DNA of 25,709 nt from a virus. Both the position numbers and the translations under genes were made by a program. Shown one piece after another: positions 5,514 to 14,270 of the stretch. Within the stretch, counting starts at the first letter, position 1, and each line of letters begins with the position of its first letter. The stretch spans positions 1-25,709 of the IMG/VR virus record IMGVR_UViG_3300032240_000775. One strand, given 5' to 3'. Under the pieces are notes generated by a model. That model had not been told where the DNA came from, did not search any database, and worked only from the letters and a program-made list of their open reading frames with translations.

Positions 5514-7846
5514 TATAGCTTACATGCCTCACAATCTTCTTCGTCTGCATAGATAGTTATAGGTTCACCGTTTAGGATAGGCAAGGACTGAGTTGCTGTA
5601 ACACTCAACTTTGCACCTACTTTGTTAATTAAGCTATAGTATACAGTCTTTAGGCCCCATTTGTAAGCTAACATTAGGTTTTTGGCAATTAAAGTTCCAG
5701 GAACCTTGCCTCCGGCAAAATGTGCAGGATTATAGAATGTGTTGGTGCTTAGACTTTGATCAATATATACTGCCAAGACTGCTGATGTTTTTAAGTATGC
5801 AACACAATCCAGCTGATCCCACATCAGCTGATACTTGTTTTTCAATCTGTGATATTCTGGTACAACCTGTACAAATGAACCTGCTTTAGATTCCTTAACA
5901 GAAATCATTTCCATCGGCATTTCAATTCCGTTGGTGGAGTTTAGAACAACAGAGCTAGATTCTACAGGCGCAACTGCCATTAGCGTTGCATTACGTATTC
6001 CAAATTGCAATAGTCTTTTACGAAGGCCTTCCCAATCCAAATTACCGCTTGGAGTAAAGTCAGTTAGTTCGTTAACACCTGCGGCACGGCGCTCCCAAGG
6101 AAACACTCCTTTACCGTAATAAGTGTATTGGCTACGCTGACATGGGCCTCTTTCTTGGGCAAGTTCAACACTCATTTCAGTTAGGAAGTATGCTTGATGT
6201 TCCATCCAACGCTTGACTTCTGCAAGTGCTTCTTCATCACCGTATTTGAAACTCTTGCGAGCATGCCAGTAGGCCAAGTTAGTGATGCCAACGCCTAGAG
6301 GTTCAAATTCTGTGTTAGCGAGTTTACTTTGAACGCTTAAGAAGTCTTGATAGTTAAGCAAGTTAGATAGTGAACGTACAAGCACACGGCACGCCTTTCT
6401 CATTTCCTGTGGGTTACGGAAGGCACCCCAATTTATGGAGCCAAGAGTGCAAAGAGCAATCCTGCCTTCAGGGTCTTCAATTCTTTGGAATGGCTTCGTC
6501 GGCAATAGGATTTCTTGACAGAGGTTGCTTTGATATATCGGATCAAGACGGGTATCAAACGGACCTTGGTTAATAACATTGTCAATGTTAACGAGGTAAA
6601 TCCTGCCCGTGTCAGTGCGCTCTTTAAGGATACCATTTTTGAATATCTCATCCGCTGAGACAACTTTCTTTTTCTTTGTCTTATCTTGTTCATACTTTAG
6701 ATATAGGGTTTCAAATTCTTTGCTGTCTCTGTAGTATGCTTCGTACAAGTCTGGAACTTCACTTGGATCAAACAAGGTCATTGTTTCGCCGTTCTTGTAA
6801 CGTCTCCAGAACATGGCGTTTACAACTACACTATAGTCCATCTGACGAACACGAGTTTCTTCAGTGCCTTGATTATTTTTAAGTACAATCAAGTCTTCAA
6901 ATTGATAATGCCAAACGGGAAATGTAACTGTACATGATGCATTACGAATGCCACCTTGTGAGCATGAACGCAGGTCAGCAAACCATTTTTTAAGGAATGG
7001 GATCATTCCGGTGTGTTTGATCTCGCCATTTCGTATAGGGGCGCCGAGAGGTCTGATACGTCCGATCTCTAATCCTATGCCAGCACGTTTACTGGCATAC
7101 TTGGCCATCATCTCACCGGCGGCAAATATAGAGTCAAGAGTATCATCACTACTAATAAGGACGCAACTACTAAACTGTTTAGTAGTAGTGCCCAAGCCAG
7201 CCAATACAGGAGTAGCAAGAGTGAAATGCCCATCACTTGCACACTCGTAATATTCTTTAACATATTTTAATCTCTTATCCTTAGGTTCATTATGAAAGGC
7301 AGTAGCCGCGGCAACTGCGTAACGTACCTGTGGAGTTTCATAAATCTGTCCAGTGGCACGATTCTGTACAAGATATTTTTCTGCTAACTGTGCGATAGCC
7401 GCATAGGTATATTCTTCGTCCTTGGCATGATCAATAAAGAGATCAATGATGTTCCATTCTTCTTCAGTATACCAATCAAGCAGTTCGCTGGTGTACATGC
7501 CAGAGGCAACATTGGTTTTAACTATGTTATATAGTTTAGGAGGGGAGTAAGTACCGTATACTTCTTTACGTAGCATTGACACTTTCTGTCGGCCTGCTAC
7601 ATACTGATAGTTGGTATTGTTTATTTCTGGATTTTCGGTTTCGTCGACCAAGTCAACCATTGCCTTTAGCAATAGCTCGTCGATAGTTTCGGTAGTCATG
7701 CCGTCGTGCAATTCGATCTGGGCCTTGATTTCAATCATTGACGGACTTACTCCATCTATGCCTTTGCAATCGTGTGCTACCTGTCTCTGTATTTTACTAA
7801 TATCTAGTGGCACTCGTTCGCCACTGCGTTTCACTACTGTGATCAT
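5513..7846 (-). CDS. nrdA: Ribonucleotide reductase class I, alpha subunit (NrdA)
   Basis: NrdA reduces ribonucleoside diphosphates to deoxy forms. Residues about 1-90 form an ATP-cone (KRSGERVPLDISKIQ), the allosteric activity site. The active-site cysteines are C228 (FSSC), C443 (NLCQE, the thiyl radical site, with N441 and E445) and C466 (IALC). The radical path tyrosines are Y736 and Y737, and the C-terminal redox pair is C772 and C775 (CEAC), served by the glutaredoxin encoded downstream. At 777 residues the length is typical. The ATG at 7846 has an AGGTGAAG ribosome site. It heads the operon nrdA, aldolase, nrdB, glutaredoxin, which continues into thyX. Confidence 0.96.
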   Translation of the reverse strand: MITVVKRSGERVPLDISKIQRQVAHDCKGIDGVSPSMIEIKAQIELHDGMTTETIDELLLKAMVDLVDETENPEINNTNYQYVAGRQKVSMLRKEVYGTYSPPKLYNIVKTNVASGMYTSELLDWYTEEEWNIIDLFIDHAKDEEYTYAAIAQLAEKYLVQNRATGQIYETPQVRYAVAAATAFHNEPKDKRLKYVKEYYECASDGHFTLATPVLAGLGTTTKQFSSCVLISSDDTLDSIFAAGEMMAKYASKRAGIGLEIGRIRPLGAPIRNGEIKHTGMIPFLKKWFADLRSCSQGGIRNASCTVTFPVWHYQFEDLIVLKNNQGTEETRVRQMDYSVVVNAMFWRRYKNGETMTLFDPSEVPDLYEAYYRDSKEFETLYLKYEQDKTKKKKVVSADEIFKNGILKERTDTGRIYLVNIDNVINQGPFDTRLDPIYQSNLCQEILLPTKPFQRIEDPEGRIALCTLGSINWGAFRNPQEMRKACRVLVRSLSNLLNYQDFLSVQSKLANTEFEPLGVGITNLAYWHARKSFKYGDEEALAEVKRWMEHQAYFLTEMSVELAQERGPCQRSQYTYYGKGVFPWERRAAGVNELTDFTPSGNLDWEGLRKRLLQFGIRNATLMAVAPVESSSVVLNSTNGIEMPMEMISVKESKAGSFVQVVPEYHRLKNKYQLMWDQLDCVAYLKTSAVLAVYIDQSLSTNTFYNPAHFAGGKVPGTLIAKNLMLAYKWGLKTVYYSLINKVGAKLSVTATQSLPILNGEPITIYADEEDCEACKL

Positions 7847-7898
7847 TCTTCACCTATTTTTATTTTTTTAAACTGCTGTGTTTGTTGGGTAGTGATAT

Positions 7899-8333
7899 TT
7901 ACCTTGGCCGTTTTAAGGGCACGATATTTTCCACCCTGTATAAACTCGGTATAGAATTCAATTCAACCACGGCATGATCTTTAAAATTCAATGCCCATAA
8001 ATTATCTACGCATAATACATTATATACTCTAGATGACTTGTCGTCAATGATTATCCGTATTTCAATCTCGGAATTTTTATAGAGTTCAGTTAGTAGTAAA
8101 CTCCATCCCATGAGCAAAACCAAGGTAAAATCATCGTATTTGTTGCGCTCGATAATTTCCCACGGAGTTGGCCATGCTCGGGAATGATTTGGATCTATAA
8201 GACTGTTGTGCGGTATTCTAGGAGCCGCGTCCCAGAAATCAACAAGATCCTGAAGTGGGTTGGTTGAATTTTCTAACGATTGCCTAAATTCAAACCAGAG
8301 ATGAAATCTCTCGTCTGCTTCTTTTCTAAACAT
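7899..8333 (-). CDS. Conserved-looking unknown protein (144 aa)
   Basis: The family is not recognised. The N-terminal half is helical and Trp/Phe-rich (RFHLWFEFRQSLENSTNPLQ, then VDFWDAAPRIPHN) and contains a WPTPWEII motif around residue 56. The middle is hydrophobic (FTLVLLMGWSLLLTELY), possibly a buried helix rather than a membrane segment. The C-terminal third is strand-like (IEIRIIID, RVYNVLCVDNLWALNF). The gene starts four bases after the tail-fibre stop codon, so it is likely expressed with that late gene; a tail-fibre assembly or chaperone role would fit the position but has no direct support. Confidence 0.7.
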   Translation of the reverse strand: MFRKEADERFHLWFEFRQSLENSTNPLQDLVDFWDAAPRIPHNSLIDPNHSRAWPTPWEIIERNKYDDFTLVLLMGWSLLLTELYKNSEIEIRIIIDDKSSRVYNVLCVDNLWALNFKDHAVVELNSIPSLYRVENIVPLKRPR

Positions 8334-8336
8334 TAA

Positions 8337-9953
8337 TTAATACAGTTGGTTAAATTTATATGATAAAGTTACTTGTGAATTATTTAAGTTTATGGCTTGA
8401 AGGGTAATGACATTGCTGGCCAATGTTGCAGTGAAACGCATGGTATCACCAATAGCAGTTCCTTGATATTGGAAACTGTCGTAGACAGTAGCACTGGTGT
8501 CATTTACTAGAATTTGTAATTTGCCAATGCGTGTTAAGTTTGTTTGCGTAGCAACATAATCAAAATTAAGTTGTTCTGAATACTCTGATTTTGCCAACGA
8601 CACAATGTTTGTAGTCAAGTTTGTTGGCAATGTTATTCTATTAACCTTATGTCCATTTAAAGACACATGTCCTTTAACAGCAGGTATCATTGGACTTGGT
8701 ACACCATTGGCGTTAGCTTCGTCTCGACTAAAATAATCGTTTGTTGATACGTTACCAGAACTAAAGAATGTGATAACTTCATATACCTGTGATTGGTCTG
8801 TGCTTAATGCGCCCATGTTACCGCAGTTATAATAATGATTATTTTGACTTAACACTAGGTTTGAAACGTTACCTGTGTTAGATCCTACAAACAATGCCTG
8901 TTGATATATGGTATCAAAATTGTTATTTGTAATCTTAACATCTACTGGACCACGTGTACGCATATTGTCGCCTTGCGGTAATGTAGTGGCTACTGCAATA
9001 CCTTTGCCCATGTTATAGAATTTTGAATTTTGAATTTTGAGATTCTTAATGTCATAGTCGCTGTACACTCCTACATTAAGTTTTTCAAATGTACAACGAT
9101 TGATCTGTACGTTTTCTGATGTAGTAGCACCCTGTCCACGAATCTGAATTGCTTTAACTCCGTCATTCATTGGTGTTGCCGCTACACCTAAGAATTTCAT
9201 GTTATCAATAGTAGTGTCTAAAACGCAGTCCAAATCTAACATTCCGTCTGAGCCAATTTGGTTTACATTTGAACTGTATTTCATGGTCATGCCGGACATA
9301 GCAATACGTTTTGGCTGAGAAGTAGCCTGTATGTTAGGCCATAGATATCTAGAAAATTGTGTAGAACTAGAATCGCAGGTTTGGAATATAGGCAATCCAA
9401 GACCCGATTGTACGATAACAGTTTTATCGGGGCCGGCGCCTACTAGGTTAGCATACGGAGGAACAAATATAGTTCCTGTGATTAGGTAAGTTCCTGCTGG
9501 GAACGACAACTGACGTTTGCTGTTAACAAAAGATTTGTCAGCTGAATTTAGATAAAGTTGATCTATAGCATTTTGAAGTGCTTTAGTATCGTTGGTAATT
9601 CCGTCGCCTTTACAATCAAAATCAAAAAGAGTTACTTGGTCGTCTAATTTTTGTTGTAGGGTACGAAAGAAAGGAGTATTAGGTGTAGCCCCAGTTTGTA
9701 CTTTTACTGTTTTAGCAGTAGTACCGTCAAAGGAATATGTTGAAGCTAATTGGAATATGTTGTTTGCATCATTTTCTGTTAGTAAACGAGTATTTCCTAC
9801 AAAAGGAGCTCCTTCTGCAACTGAGCCGTTACCGATGTAGACTTTCTGTGTGTCGATCGCCCATGCAAATTCGCCCGCAGAAAGGGTTGGTATCCCGGTT
9901 TGTGACTCTTGTCCTCTTCGGACCTGTATTTTGGAAATCTGTAAAACAGCCAT
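8337..9953 (-). CDS. Tail fibre/spike protein with beta-helix (pectate-lyase-like) domain
   Basis: Residues about 4-50 (ISKIQVRRG...LSAGEFAWAIDTQKVYIGNG) match the short N-terminal module found on many phage fibre and receptor-binding proteins (Mtd-N-like). Residues about 108-185 carry DCKGDGITNDTKALQNAID and FPAGTYLITGTI, typical of the Pectate_lyase_3 type of right-handed beta-helix; the following 200 residues are short strand repeats rich in Asn, as in a beta-helix. The C-terminal 100 residues are likely a trimerising or receptor-binding tip. Such spikes bind or cut surface polysaccharide; a catalytic site could not be identified. A late promoter motif (9976-9983) and an AAGAGGAT ribosome site precede the ATG. 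Confidence 0.85.
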   Translation of the reverse strand: MAVLQISKIQVRRGQESQTGIPTLSAGEFAWAIDTQKVYIGNGSVAEGAPFVGNTRLLTENDANNIFQLASTYSFDGTTAKTVKVQTGATPNTPFFRTLQQKLDDQVTLFDFDCKGDGITNDTKALQNAIDQLYLNSADKSFVNSKRQLSFPAGTYLITGTIFVPPYANLVGAGPDKTVIVQSGLGLPIFQTCDSSSTQFSRYLWPNIQATSQPKRIAMSGMTMKYSSNVNQIGSDGMLDLDCVLDTTIDNMKFLGVAATPMNDGVKAIQIRGQGATTSENVQINRCTFEKLNVGVYSDYDIKNLKIQNSKFYNMGKGIAVATTLPQGDNMRTRGPVDVKITNNNFDTIYQQALFVGSNTGNVSNLVLSQNNHYYNCGNMGALSTDQSQVYEVITFFSSGNVSTNDYFSRDEANANGVPSPMIPAVKGHVSLNGHKVNRITLPTNLTTNIVSLAKSEYSEQLNFDYVATQTNLTRIGKLQILVNDTSATVYDSFQYQGTAIGDTMRFTATLASNVITLQAINLNNSQVTLSYKFNQLY

Positions 9954-9975
9954 GAAAATATCCTCTTAACAAGGA

Positions 9976-9983
9976 TATTTATC
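9976..9983 (-). promoter_or_regulatory. T4-type late promoter motif before the tail-fibre gene
   Basis: GATAAATA on the minus strand matches the T4-family late -10 element (TATAAATA in T4, NATAAATA in relatives). It lies 22 bases before the ATG, leaving a leader of about 15 bases that holds the ribosome site. It sits in the 34-base gap before the downstream gene, where a promoter is expected. Confidence 0.6.
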
Positions 9984-9987
9984 TTAT

Positions 9988-10920
9988 CTATTTTTTCTTT
10001 TCGAAGTAGTCTATAGTGTGCATTAACCCAGCATTTAAGTCAATAGTAGGAGCCCAATTTAGCAATTCTCGGGCTTTAGTGATATCAGGCTTTCGTTGTT
10101 TTGGATCATCGTGCGGAAGATCTTCAAATACTATTTCACTTGTAGATCCTGTTAATTCTATAACTTTATTGGCTAACTCTAACATAGAAAATTCGCCCGG
10201 ATTTCCAATGTTAATAGGACCGGTAACAGCATCTGTAGTTTCCATTGTTTTTATCATAGCATCAATTAGATCTGACACATAGCAAAAACTACGTGTCTGT
10301 GTTCCTGTGCCATAGATGGTAATAGGTTTGTTACGTATTGCTTGGTTGATAAAGTTACTGACCACCCGTCCGTCATGTAGATCCATATTAGGACCATATG
10401 TATTAAAAATACGAACTACTTTAATACGCACATGATATTGGCGATAGTAGTCAAAGAATAGAGTTTCTGCAACACGCTTGCCTTCATCGTAGCAACTTCG
10501 AACACCGATAGGGTTTACATTACCCCAGTATTCTTCTGGTTGCGGATGTACGCTAGGATCTCCGTAGATTTCACTTGTGCTGGCTTGCAGTACTTTTGCG
10601 CCTGTACGTCTAGCTAGGTCAAGCACATTCATAGCACCTAGAATGTTGGTACGCACAGTCTTAACCGGATCAAACTGATACTGCGGTGGGCTTGCAGGAC
10701 AGGCAAGATTATAAATCTCGTCTACGTCTAGATCAAATGGTTCAGTAACATCATGTCTTAGTAATGTAAAATTTTCATTGTCTAATAGCTTGCTGATGTT
10801 TTCTCTTTGGCCAGTACAGAAGTTATCTAAACACCATACCTTGTGCCCTAGTTCAATTAGTTTTGCAGTTAAGTGACTGCCTAAAAACCCTGCGCCGCCT
10901 GTTACTAGAATTTTCTTCAT
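9988..10920 (-). CDS. UDP-glucuronate decarboxylase-like NAD-dependent sugar epimerase
   Basis: This is an extended short-chain dehydrogenase. The NAD-binding glycine motif GGAGFLGSH (8-16) is at the N-terminus, STSEIYGDP (114-122) carries the catalytic Ser/Thr region, and the catalytic pair is Y144 and K148 (YDEGK). The segments [20 protein letters not shown] and [10 protein letters not shown] are characteristic of UDP-glucuronate decarboxylase (UDP-xylose synthase) rather than of GalE-type epimerases. At 310 residues it is full length. The product UDP-xylose could feed the GT17-type transferase encoded next to it. Start and stop overlap the upstream gene by ATGA. Confidence 0.9.
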   Translation of the reverse strand: MKKILVTGGAGFLGSHLTAKLIELGHKVWCLDNFCTGQRENISKLLDNENFTLLRHDVTEPFDLDVDEIYNLACPASPPQYQFDPVKTVRTNILGAMNVLDLARRTGAKVLQASTSEIYGDPSVHPQPEEYWGNVNPIGVRSCYDEGKRVAETLFFDYYRQYHVRIKVVRIFNTYGPNMDLHDGRVVSNFINQAIRNKPITIYGTGTQTRSFCYVSDLIDAMIKTMETTDAVTGPINIGNPGEFSMLELANKVIELTGSTSEIVFEDLPHDDPKQRKPDITKARELLNWAPTIDLNAGLMHTIDYFEKKK

Positions 10921-11756
10921 AGGTTATGCGCTGGTAAAAATTCTCTAGCATCGTGTACAGCATTAGGTAAGATGCGATCTGACAAGAATGTAGTGTCTTG
11001 CAAAGTACTAGGAAAGTAATCGTTAATTTTAACTATCTCAAATGTGTCTGTGCTAAACACAGGACCGCCACGGCGCTGTTCAAAAAACTTTTCAGGATCT
11101 TGGTATGCTTCAAGTGTTTCAGGATTATTAAGCTCTTGATGTGCAAAGCTCAACAGTTTAGTTCTTAACCATTCGCCGTCACCTTGCCAAGCAAAATGCC
11201 ATCCTGCGTGGGCAACAGTTTCTGCGCCATATGCCGCGGCATTCATTCTTTGATTGCGTAACTCTTGTGGAGTAGTAGACTGTAACTGATCTCCACACAT
11301 GGCCATACCCCACTCAGTATGTGCTCCTGCGTTTGTGCGTTGATAGTTTAGTTTGTATTGAAACAAAGCCATTTGCAAGCACCATTTTTTACTGGCACTA
11401 TTTTTAATGTACTCTACTGTAGATGGGCGAATAACTTCATCACAGTCGGATACTAGGATACGATCGTCAGCTTCGATGTCTGTTAATGCTCTAGCAATAG
11501 CATTACGCTGGTGATTTTCATTTACCCATGCATCACCACTCATAGGCATGTCAGTAACTTTGACATGTCTAATCTTAGGTAGCCACTGACTAAAGCGTTC
11601 TTTGTTTTCTTCAAAGATCCAAGTCTTTGGCAAGTTACTGTGTGTATGATCAGCTTCAACTAATACAAACACATCTACAACAGAGTCCATTTCACGTAGA
11701 CGCAGTTCCAGCATGTCAAGTTCGTTAAAGAATGTAAAACAGTCAAATACTCGCAT
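10917..11756 (-). CDS. Glycosyltransferase family 17 (GnT-III-like)
   Basis: The opening [19 protein letters not shown], then [13 protein letters not shown], and the metal-binding [10 protein letters not shown] (DxD at 104-106) are the hallmarks of GT17, named after animal beta-1,4-N-acetylglucosaminyltransferase [13 protein letters not shown] later in the protein is also typical. There is no signal or membrane segment, so unlike the animal enzyme it is cytoplasmic. It would add a sugar from a nucleotide donor, on a phage glycoprotein or a host glycan precursor; which one cannot be told. It is coupled to the UDP-sugar enzyme gene by an ATGA overlap and follows the methyltransferase gene by one base. 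Confidence 0.88.
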   Translation of the reverse strand: MRVFDCFTFFNELDMLELRLREMDSVVDVFVLVEADHTHSNLPKTWIFEENKERFSQWLPKIRHVKVTDMPMSGDAWVNENHQRNAIARALTDIEADDRILVSDCDEVIRPSTVEYIKNSASKKWCLQMALFQYKLNYQRTNAGAHTEWGMAMCGDQLQSTTPQELRNQRMNAAAYGAETVAHAGWHFAWQGDGEWLRTKLLSFAHQELNNPETLEAYQDPEKFFEQRRGGPVFSTDTFEIVKINDYFPSTLQDTTFLSDRILPNAVHDAREFLPAHNL

Positions 11757-11757
11757 G

Positions 11758-12423
11758 TTAGATCTCCAAGTATGGGCCTTCTGGATAAGGATGACCCCCG
11801 TCTGCTTCTACACCATAGTTTGCATGTACAAACAACTTTTCAATACTGTTGTCTTCAATGCCTAACTTGTCAAACTCTTCTTTTACAATAAAGTATGCGT
11901 TAGCACCTTGGGCATCGCAACCAAACAATTCGTAACCTTTTTCTTTGCCTAGATTAACTAAACTCTGCAGGCTTGCTCCAAACCAACGACTGTGATTCCA
12001 TACGTTTGTGGGATTGTATTCTTGTACTGCTAACTCGGGCGGTACTCTTAATCCGTTATATTCAATGAAGACAACTCTAGGACGATAAGTCAATGCCTTC
12101 CAAAGCCAGTAGTCCATGCCGTCAACGTCAATGCTTAAAAAGTCAAAGTCTTGAGGAACATCACCTTGTGCAAATAACTCGTTGATGTTTTCAGCTGTGA
12201 TAAATGACTTGATTACTTTAACAGGAAATCTTGAGCAGTTGGCTACAATACGATCATATTGTTGGTCATCGCATTCAATATACAATCCCTGCCATTGGTG
12301 CCATTGTATCAATCTAGTAGTGTTATCGTCCATGCCGTTGTACACACCAAACTCTACACAGAACTTATTAGTAGTTCCTATCAGTTTAAAAATATTATCA
12401 ATCACTGGTACTAATACGTTCAT
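11758..12423 (-). CDS. FkbM-like SAM-dependent methyltransferase (221 aa)
   Basis: The SAM-binding loop is at about residues 22-33 (CVEFGVYNGMDDN), with an acidic ribose-binding residue after the second strand (LYIECDD). The strand SIDVDGMDYWLWKAL (about 97-111) is the DxDGxD motif seen in FkbM-type O-methyltransferases and close relatives, and it is followed by RVVFIEYNG. Such enzymes methylate hydroxyl groups on sugars or other small molecules. It lies in a four-gene block with a second methyltransferase, a glycosyltransferase and a sugar nucleotide enzyme, with one-base gaps, so methylation of the glycan made by the block is the simplest reading. The second half is less similar to typical FkbM. 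Confidence 0.75.
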   Translation of the reverse strand: MNVLVPVIDNIFKLIGTTNKFCVEFGVYNGMDDNTTRLIQWHQWQGLYIECDDQQYDRIVANCSRFPVKVIKSFITAENINELFAQGDVPQDFDFLSIDVDGMDYWLWKALTYRPRVVFIEYNGLRVPPELAVQEYNPTNVWNHSRWFGASLQSLVNLGKEKGYELFGCDAQGANAYFIVKEEFDKLGIEDNSIEKLFVHANYGVEADGGHPYPEGPYLEI

Positions 12424-12424
12424 C

Positions 12425-13165
12425 TTATTCCTTTACATATAATAGATCAAACCAAAACTCTCTCGGAGGTTCTGGTATAGCAGGTGCTTCGGCTTTTCCT
12501 GATTGTTGGCAATAACCAATCTTAAAACCTTTGCCTGTTAAAAATTCGTGAATCTCGTCAAATGTAGGAGCATCAAAATAACACGAGTGATACTGTGTTT
12601 CAAGAGCAATTACTTTAACATGTTCTATTTTGTCGCCAAGTCCTTTTAGTGCATCTAGTTCTGCACCCTGTATATCCATGAAAATAGCATCGGGAATCAC
12701 GTTCTTTTCGTTACAATATGACTCTAAAGTAATCATATTGACTTGTATTTTGTACTGTATGTCGTTACCAGCTTCCATGACTTCGGGAGGCTGTATTTGC
12801 TGATCTAGATTAAATTTGTAAACGCTACTTGCGCCAATGTTTCTATACTTGTCAGTGTTTACAGCATAGAAGTCTATAACGCCATTGTGATTGCCAACTG
12901 CCACAGGATTTAGAATAATTCCTGGCTTGTCTTTGATTGTGTTTGCGCAGAATTCAGCCGCATCTGGATTTGCTTCAAATGCGTGTACTTCGCAGTTTAG
13001 ATATTTTACTAGAGAAATGCTGTCGTAGCAGTCTCTTGCACCTAGTTCAAATGCTATGTTGATTTTTGGAACATGCTCTAACTTTTCTAACATTCCAATG
13101 TACGCACCATCGTACATCCAATGTTCTATATAAGGAGCGATTCCTGCTTTAATTGGATCCAGCAT
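12425..13165 (-). CDS. FkbM-family methyltransferase (246 aa)
   Basis: Standard FkbM features are present: SAM loop FELGARDCYDSISL (about 39-52), acidic motif HAFEANPDA, the strand ILNPVAVGN, the TLESYC segment, and the family signature IFMDIQGAELDALKG. FkbM enzymes transfer methyl from S-adenosylmethionine to hydroxyls, often on surface sugars. Two FkbM-like genes lie side by side here with distinct sequences, which suggests two acceptor positions rather than a recent duplication. The ATG at 13165 lies 17 bases inside the end of the exonuclease gene. Confidence 0.88.
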   Translation of the reverse strand: MLDPIKAGIAPYIEHWMYDGAYIGMLEKLEHVPKINIAFELGARDCYDSISLVKYLNCEVHAFEANPDAAEFCANTIKDKPGIILNPVAVGNHNGVIDFYAVNTDKYRNIGASSVYKFNLDQQIQPPEVMEAGNDIQYKIQVNMITLESYCNEKNVIPDAIFMDIQGAELDALKGLGDKIEHVKVIALETQYHSCYFDAPTFDEIHEFLTGKGFKIGYCQQSGKAEAPAIPEPPREFWFDLLYVKE

Positions 13166-13853
13166 AATATTCTTCTACCTTTCCTAACCATAGGTCCTGA
13201 TACTTATTGAATTCAGAAGGCAGTAAGGTAAATTCTTGATATTCACATGCCCTACTACACATAAAAACCACGCCCTTACGGATGTCTGTTTTATACACTT
13301 CATTGTGTGCTAGAATATATGCTACCAATTGAATCTTATAATCTTCAATCCACTCTTCTTTCTTTGGCTTGTTTGTTTGTTTATAATCCATTACAGCAGG
13401 TTCATCTGCATGTACGCCTACTAGGTCAGTAGTTCCAGAATACAATCCTGGGAAGTATAAACTTTGTTCGATGGCCCAAACTTCGTTAACCCTGCTCAGG
13501 CCTTTTTCAATAATAACATCAGCCATTTTGTTTGCTTGGACATGAACAGCATTGTTGCCTGGCTGTCGTTCAATGCCTGCAATAAATCTTTCTAGATTGT
13601 TGTGCATTGCAGTACCAATGCCTGCGGCTTCTGTTGTAATCGCTTGTGCTTTGTCCCAACCGATACGATCTCGCCACTCGTTAAGAGCAGTCATATCTTT
13701 TGTTGCACTAAGGATTGTTGTTACTGACGGAAGGCGTTCTCCGTCTGGAGTAGCATATACACGTTTCCGTGTTACAGGATCATTGATCTGTTTACATGCT
13801 TTATATTGGAATCGTTCAACGAACGGAGGAGGGCTGATTATAGTTGTAGTCAT
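13149..13853 (-). CDS. PD-(D/E)XK exonuclease (Cas4/RecB-nuclease type)
   Basis: The order of motifs is that of the RecB/Cas4 nuclease family: AMH (H84), an acidic residue near E129, GTTD (D143), DYK (D156 to K158) and QLVAY (Q175). LPSVTTILSATKDMTALNEW near the N-terminus is usual in phage members of this family. No iron-sulfur cysteine cluster is evident, so it is not a full Cas4. It may act in phage recombination or host DNA breakdown. The longest frame begins with TTG at 13859; ATG at 13853 was preferred. A TTGTCC-N17-TATAAT promoter ends only 10 bases upstream of that ATG, so the message from it would have almost no leader. Confidence 0.88.
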   Translation of the reverse strand: MTTTIISPPPFVERFQYKACKQINDPVTRKRVYATPDGERLPSVTTILSATKDMTALNEWRDRIGWDKAQAITTEAAGIGTAMHNNLERFIAGIERQPGNNAVHVQANKMADVIIEKGLSRVNEVWAIEQSLYFPGLYSGTTDLVGVHADEPAVMDYKQTNKPKKEEWIEDYKIQLVAYILAHNEVYKTDIRKGVVFMCSRACEYQEFTLLPSEFNKYQDLWLGKVEEYYAGSN

Positions 13854-13862
13854 ATACAACTA

Positions 13863-13891
13863 ATTATACTATCTTTTTTGTGTTAGGACAA
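13863..13891 (-). promoter_or_regulatory. Possible sigma70-type promoter of the exonuclease gene
   Basis: TTGTCC (13891-13886) and TATAAT (13868-13863) on the minus strand are 17 bases apart. The expected start point, near 13856, is within about three bases of the ATG at 13853, so transcripts would be leaderless or nearly so. The -35 box lies at the very end of the upstream gene. Confidence 0.5.
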
Positions 13892-14269
13892 CTCTTTGGC
13901 TACCACGTTGTGTGCCATTTGATCAACGGATTTACCAGAGTTGGTATTTGACGAGCCCATGCTAGGCTCTTTGTCTTGTTCTGTTTTGGTATTAATAGTT
14001 ACACCTTCTGCGTCATAGTCTTTGACTAATTGCTTGTAACCTTCTTCGTTGCTTTGTTGCATTTTCTTGGCAATAGCATCAAACGTCTGCTGATCTATTT
14101 CACCATAGCCAAGTGGGTTTAGTAAGTGGGTTAATGAAATTGCTTTAGGGTCGTCGCTTGTATAAGGTATATGGGCTGGAATACGATTTGTATCTGCCAG
14201 CCCTTTGATATTTCTTAATACAATTTCAACGTCATCTGCCGCATCGCCAGCAAATTCAAATAGACGCAT
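13883..14269 (-). CDS. Unknown protein with capsid-targeting-like N-terminus (128 aa)
   Basis: It begins MRLFEFAGDAADDVE, resembling the short leader of other genes here (MRAREFLSE, MKIRDLVFE, MRYQEIIAE). The middle is helical with SLTHLLNPLGYGEIDQQTF; the C-terminal 40 residues are Ser/Thr/Asn-rich and probably disordered. No catalytic motif is visible. It follows the 490-residue gene by one base, so both belong to one transcript with the genes upstream. An internal virion protein is an inference from the leader and neighbours. The leader is weaker than the others because no clear (L/I)xE cleavage site follows. Confidence 0.72.
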   Translation of the reverse strand: MRLFEFAGDAADDVEIVLRNIKGLADTNRIPAHIPYTSDDPKAISLTHLLNPLGYGEIDQQTFDAIAKKMQQSNEEGYKQLVKDYDAEGVTINTKTEQDKEPSMGSSNTNSGKSVDQMAHNVVAKELS

Positions 14270-14270
14270 T

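Noticed and set aside
13854-13859. TTG start for the exonuclease
   Set aside because: An ATG two codons later is a better start, and the TTG lies within a few bases of the -10 box.
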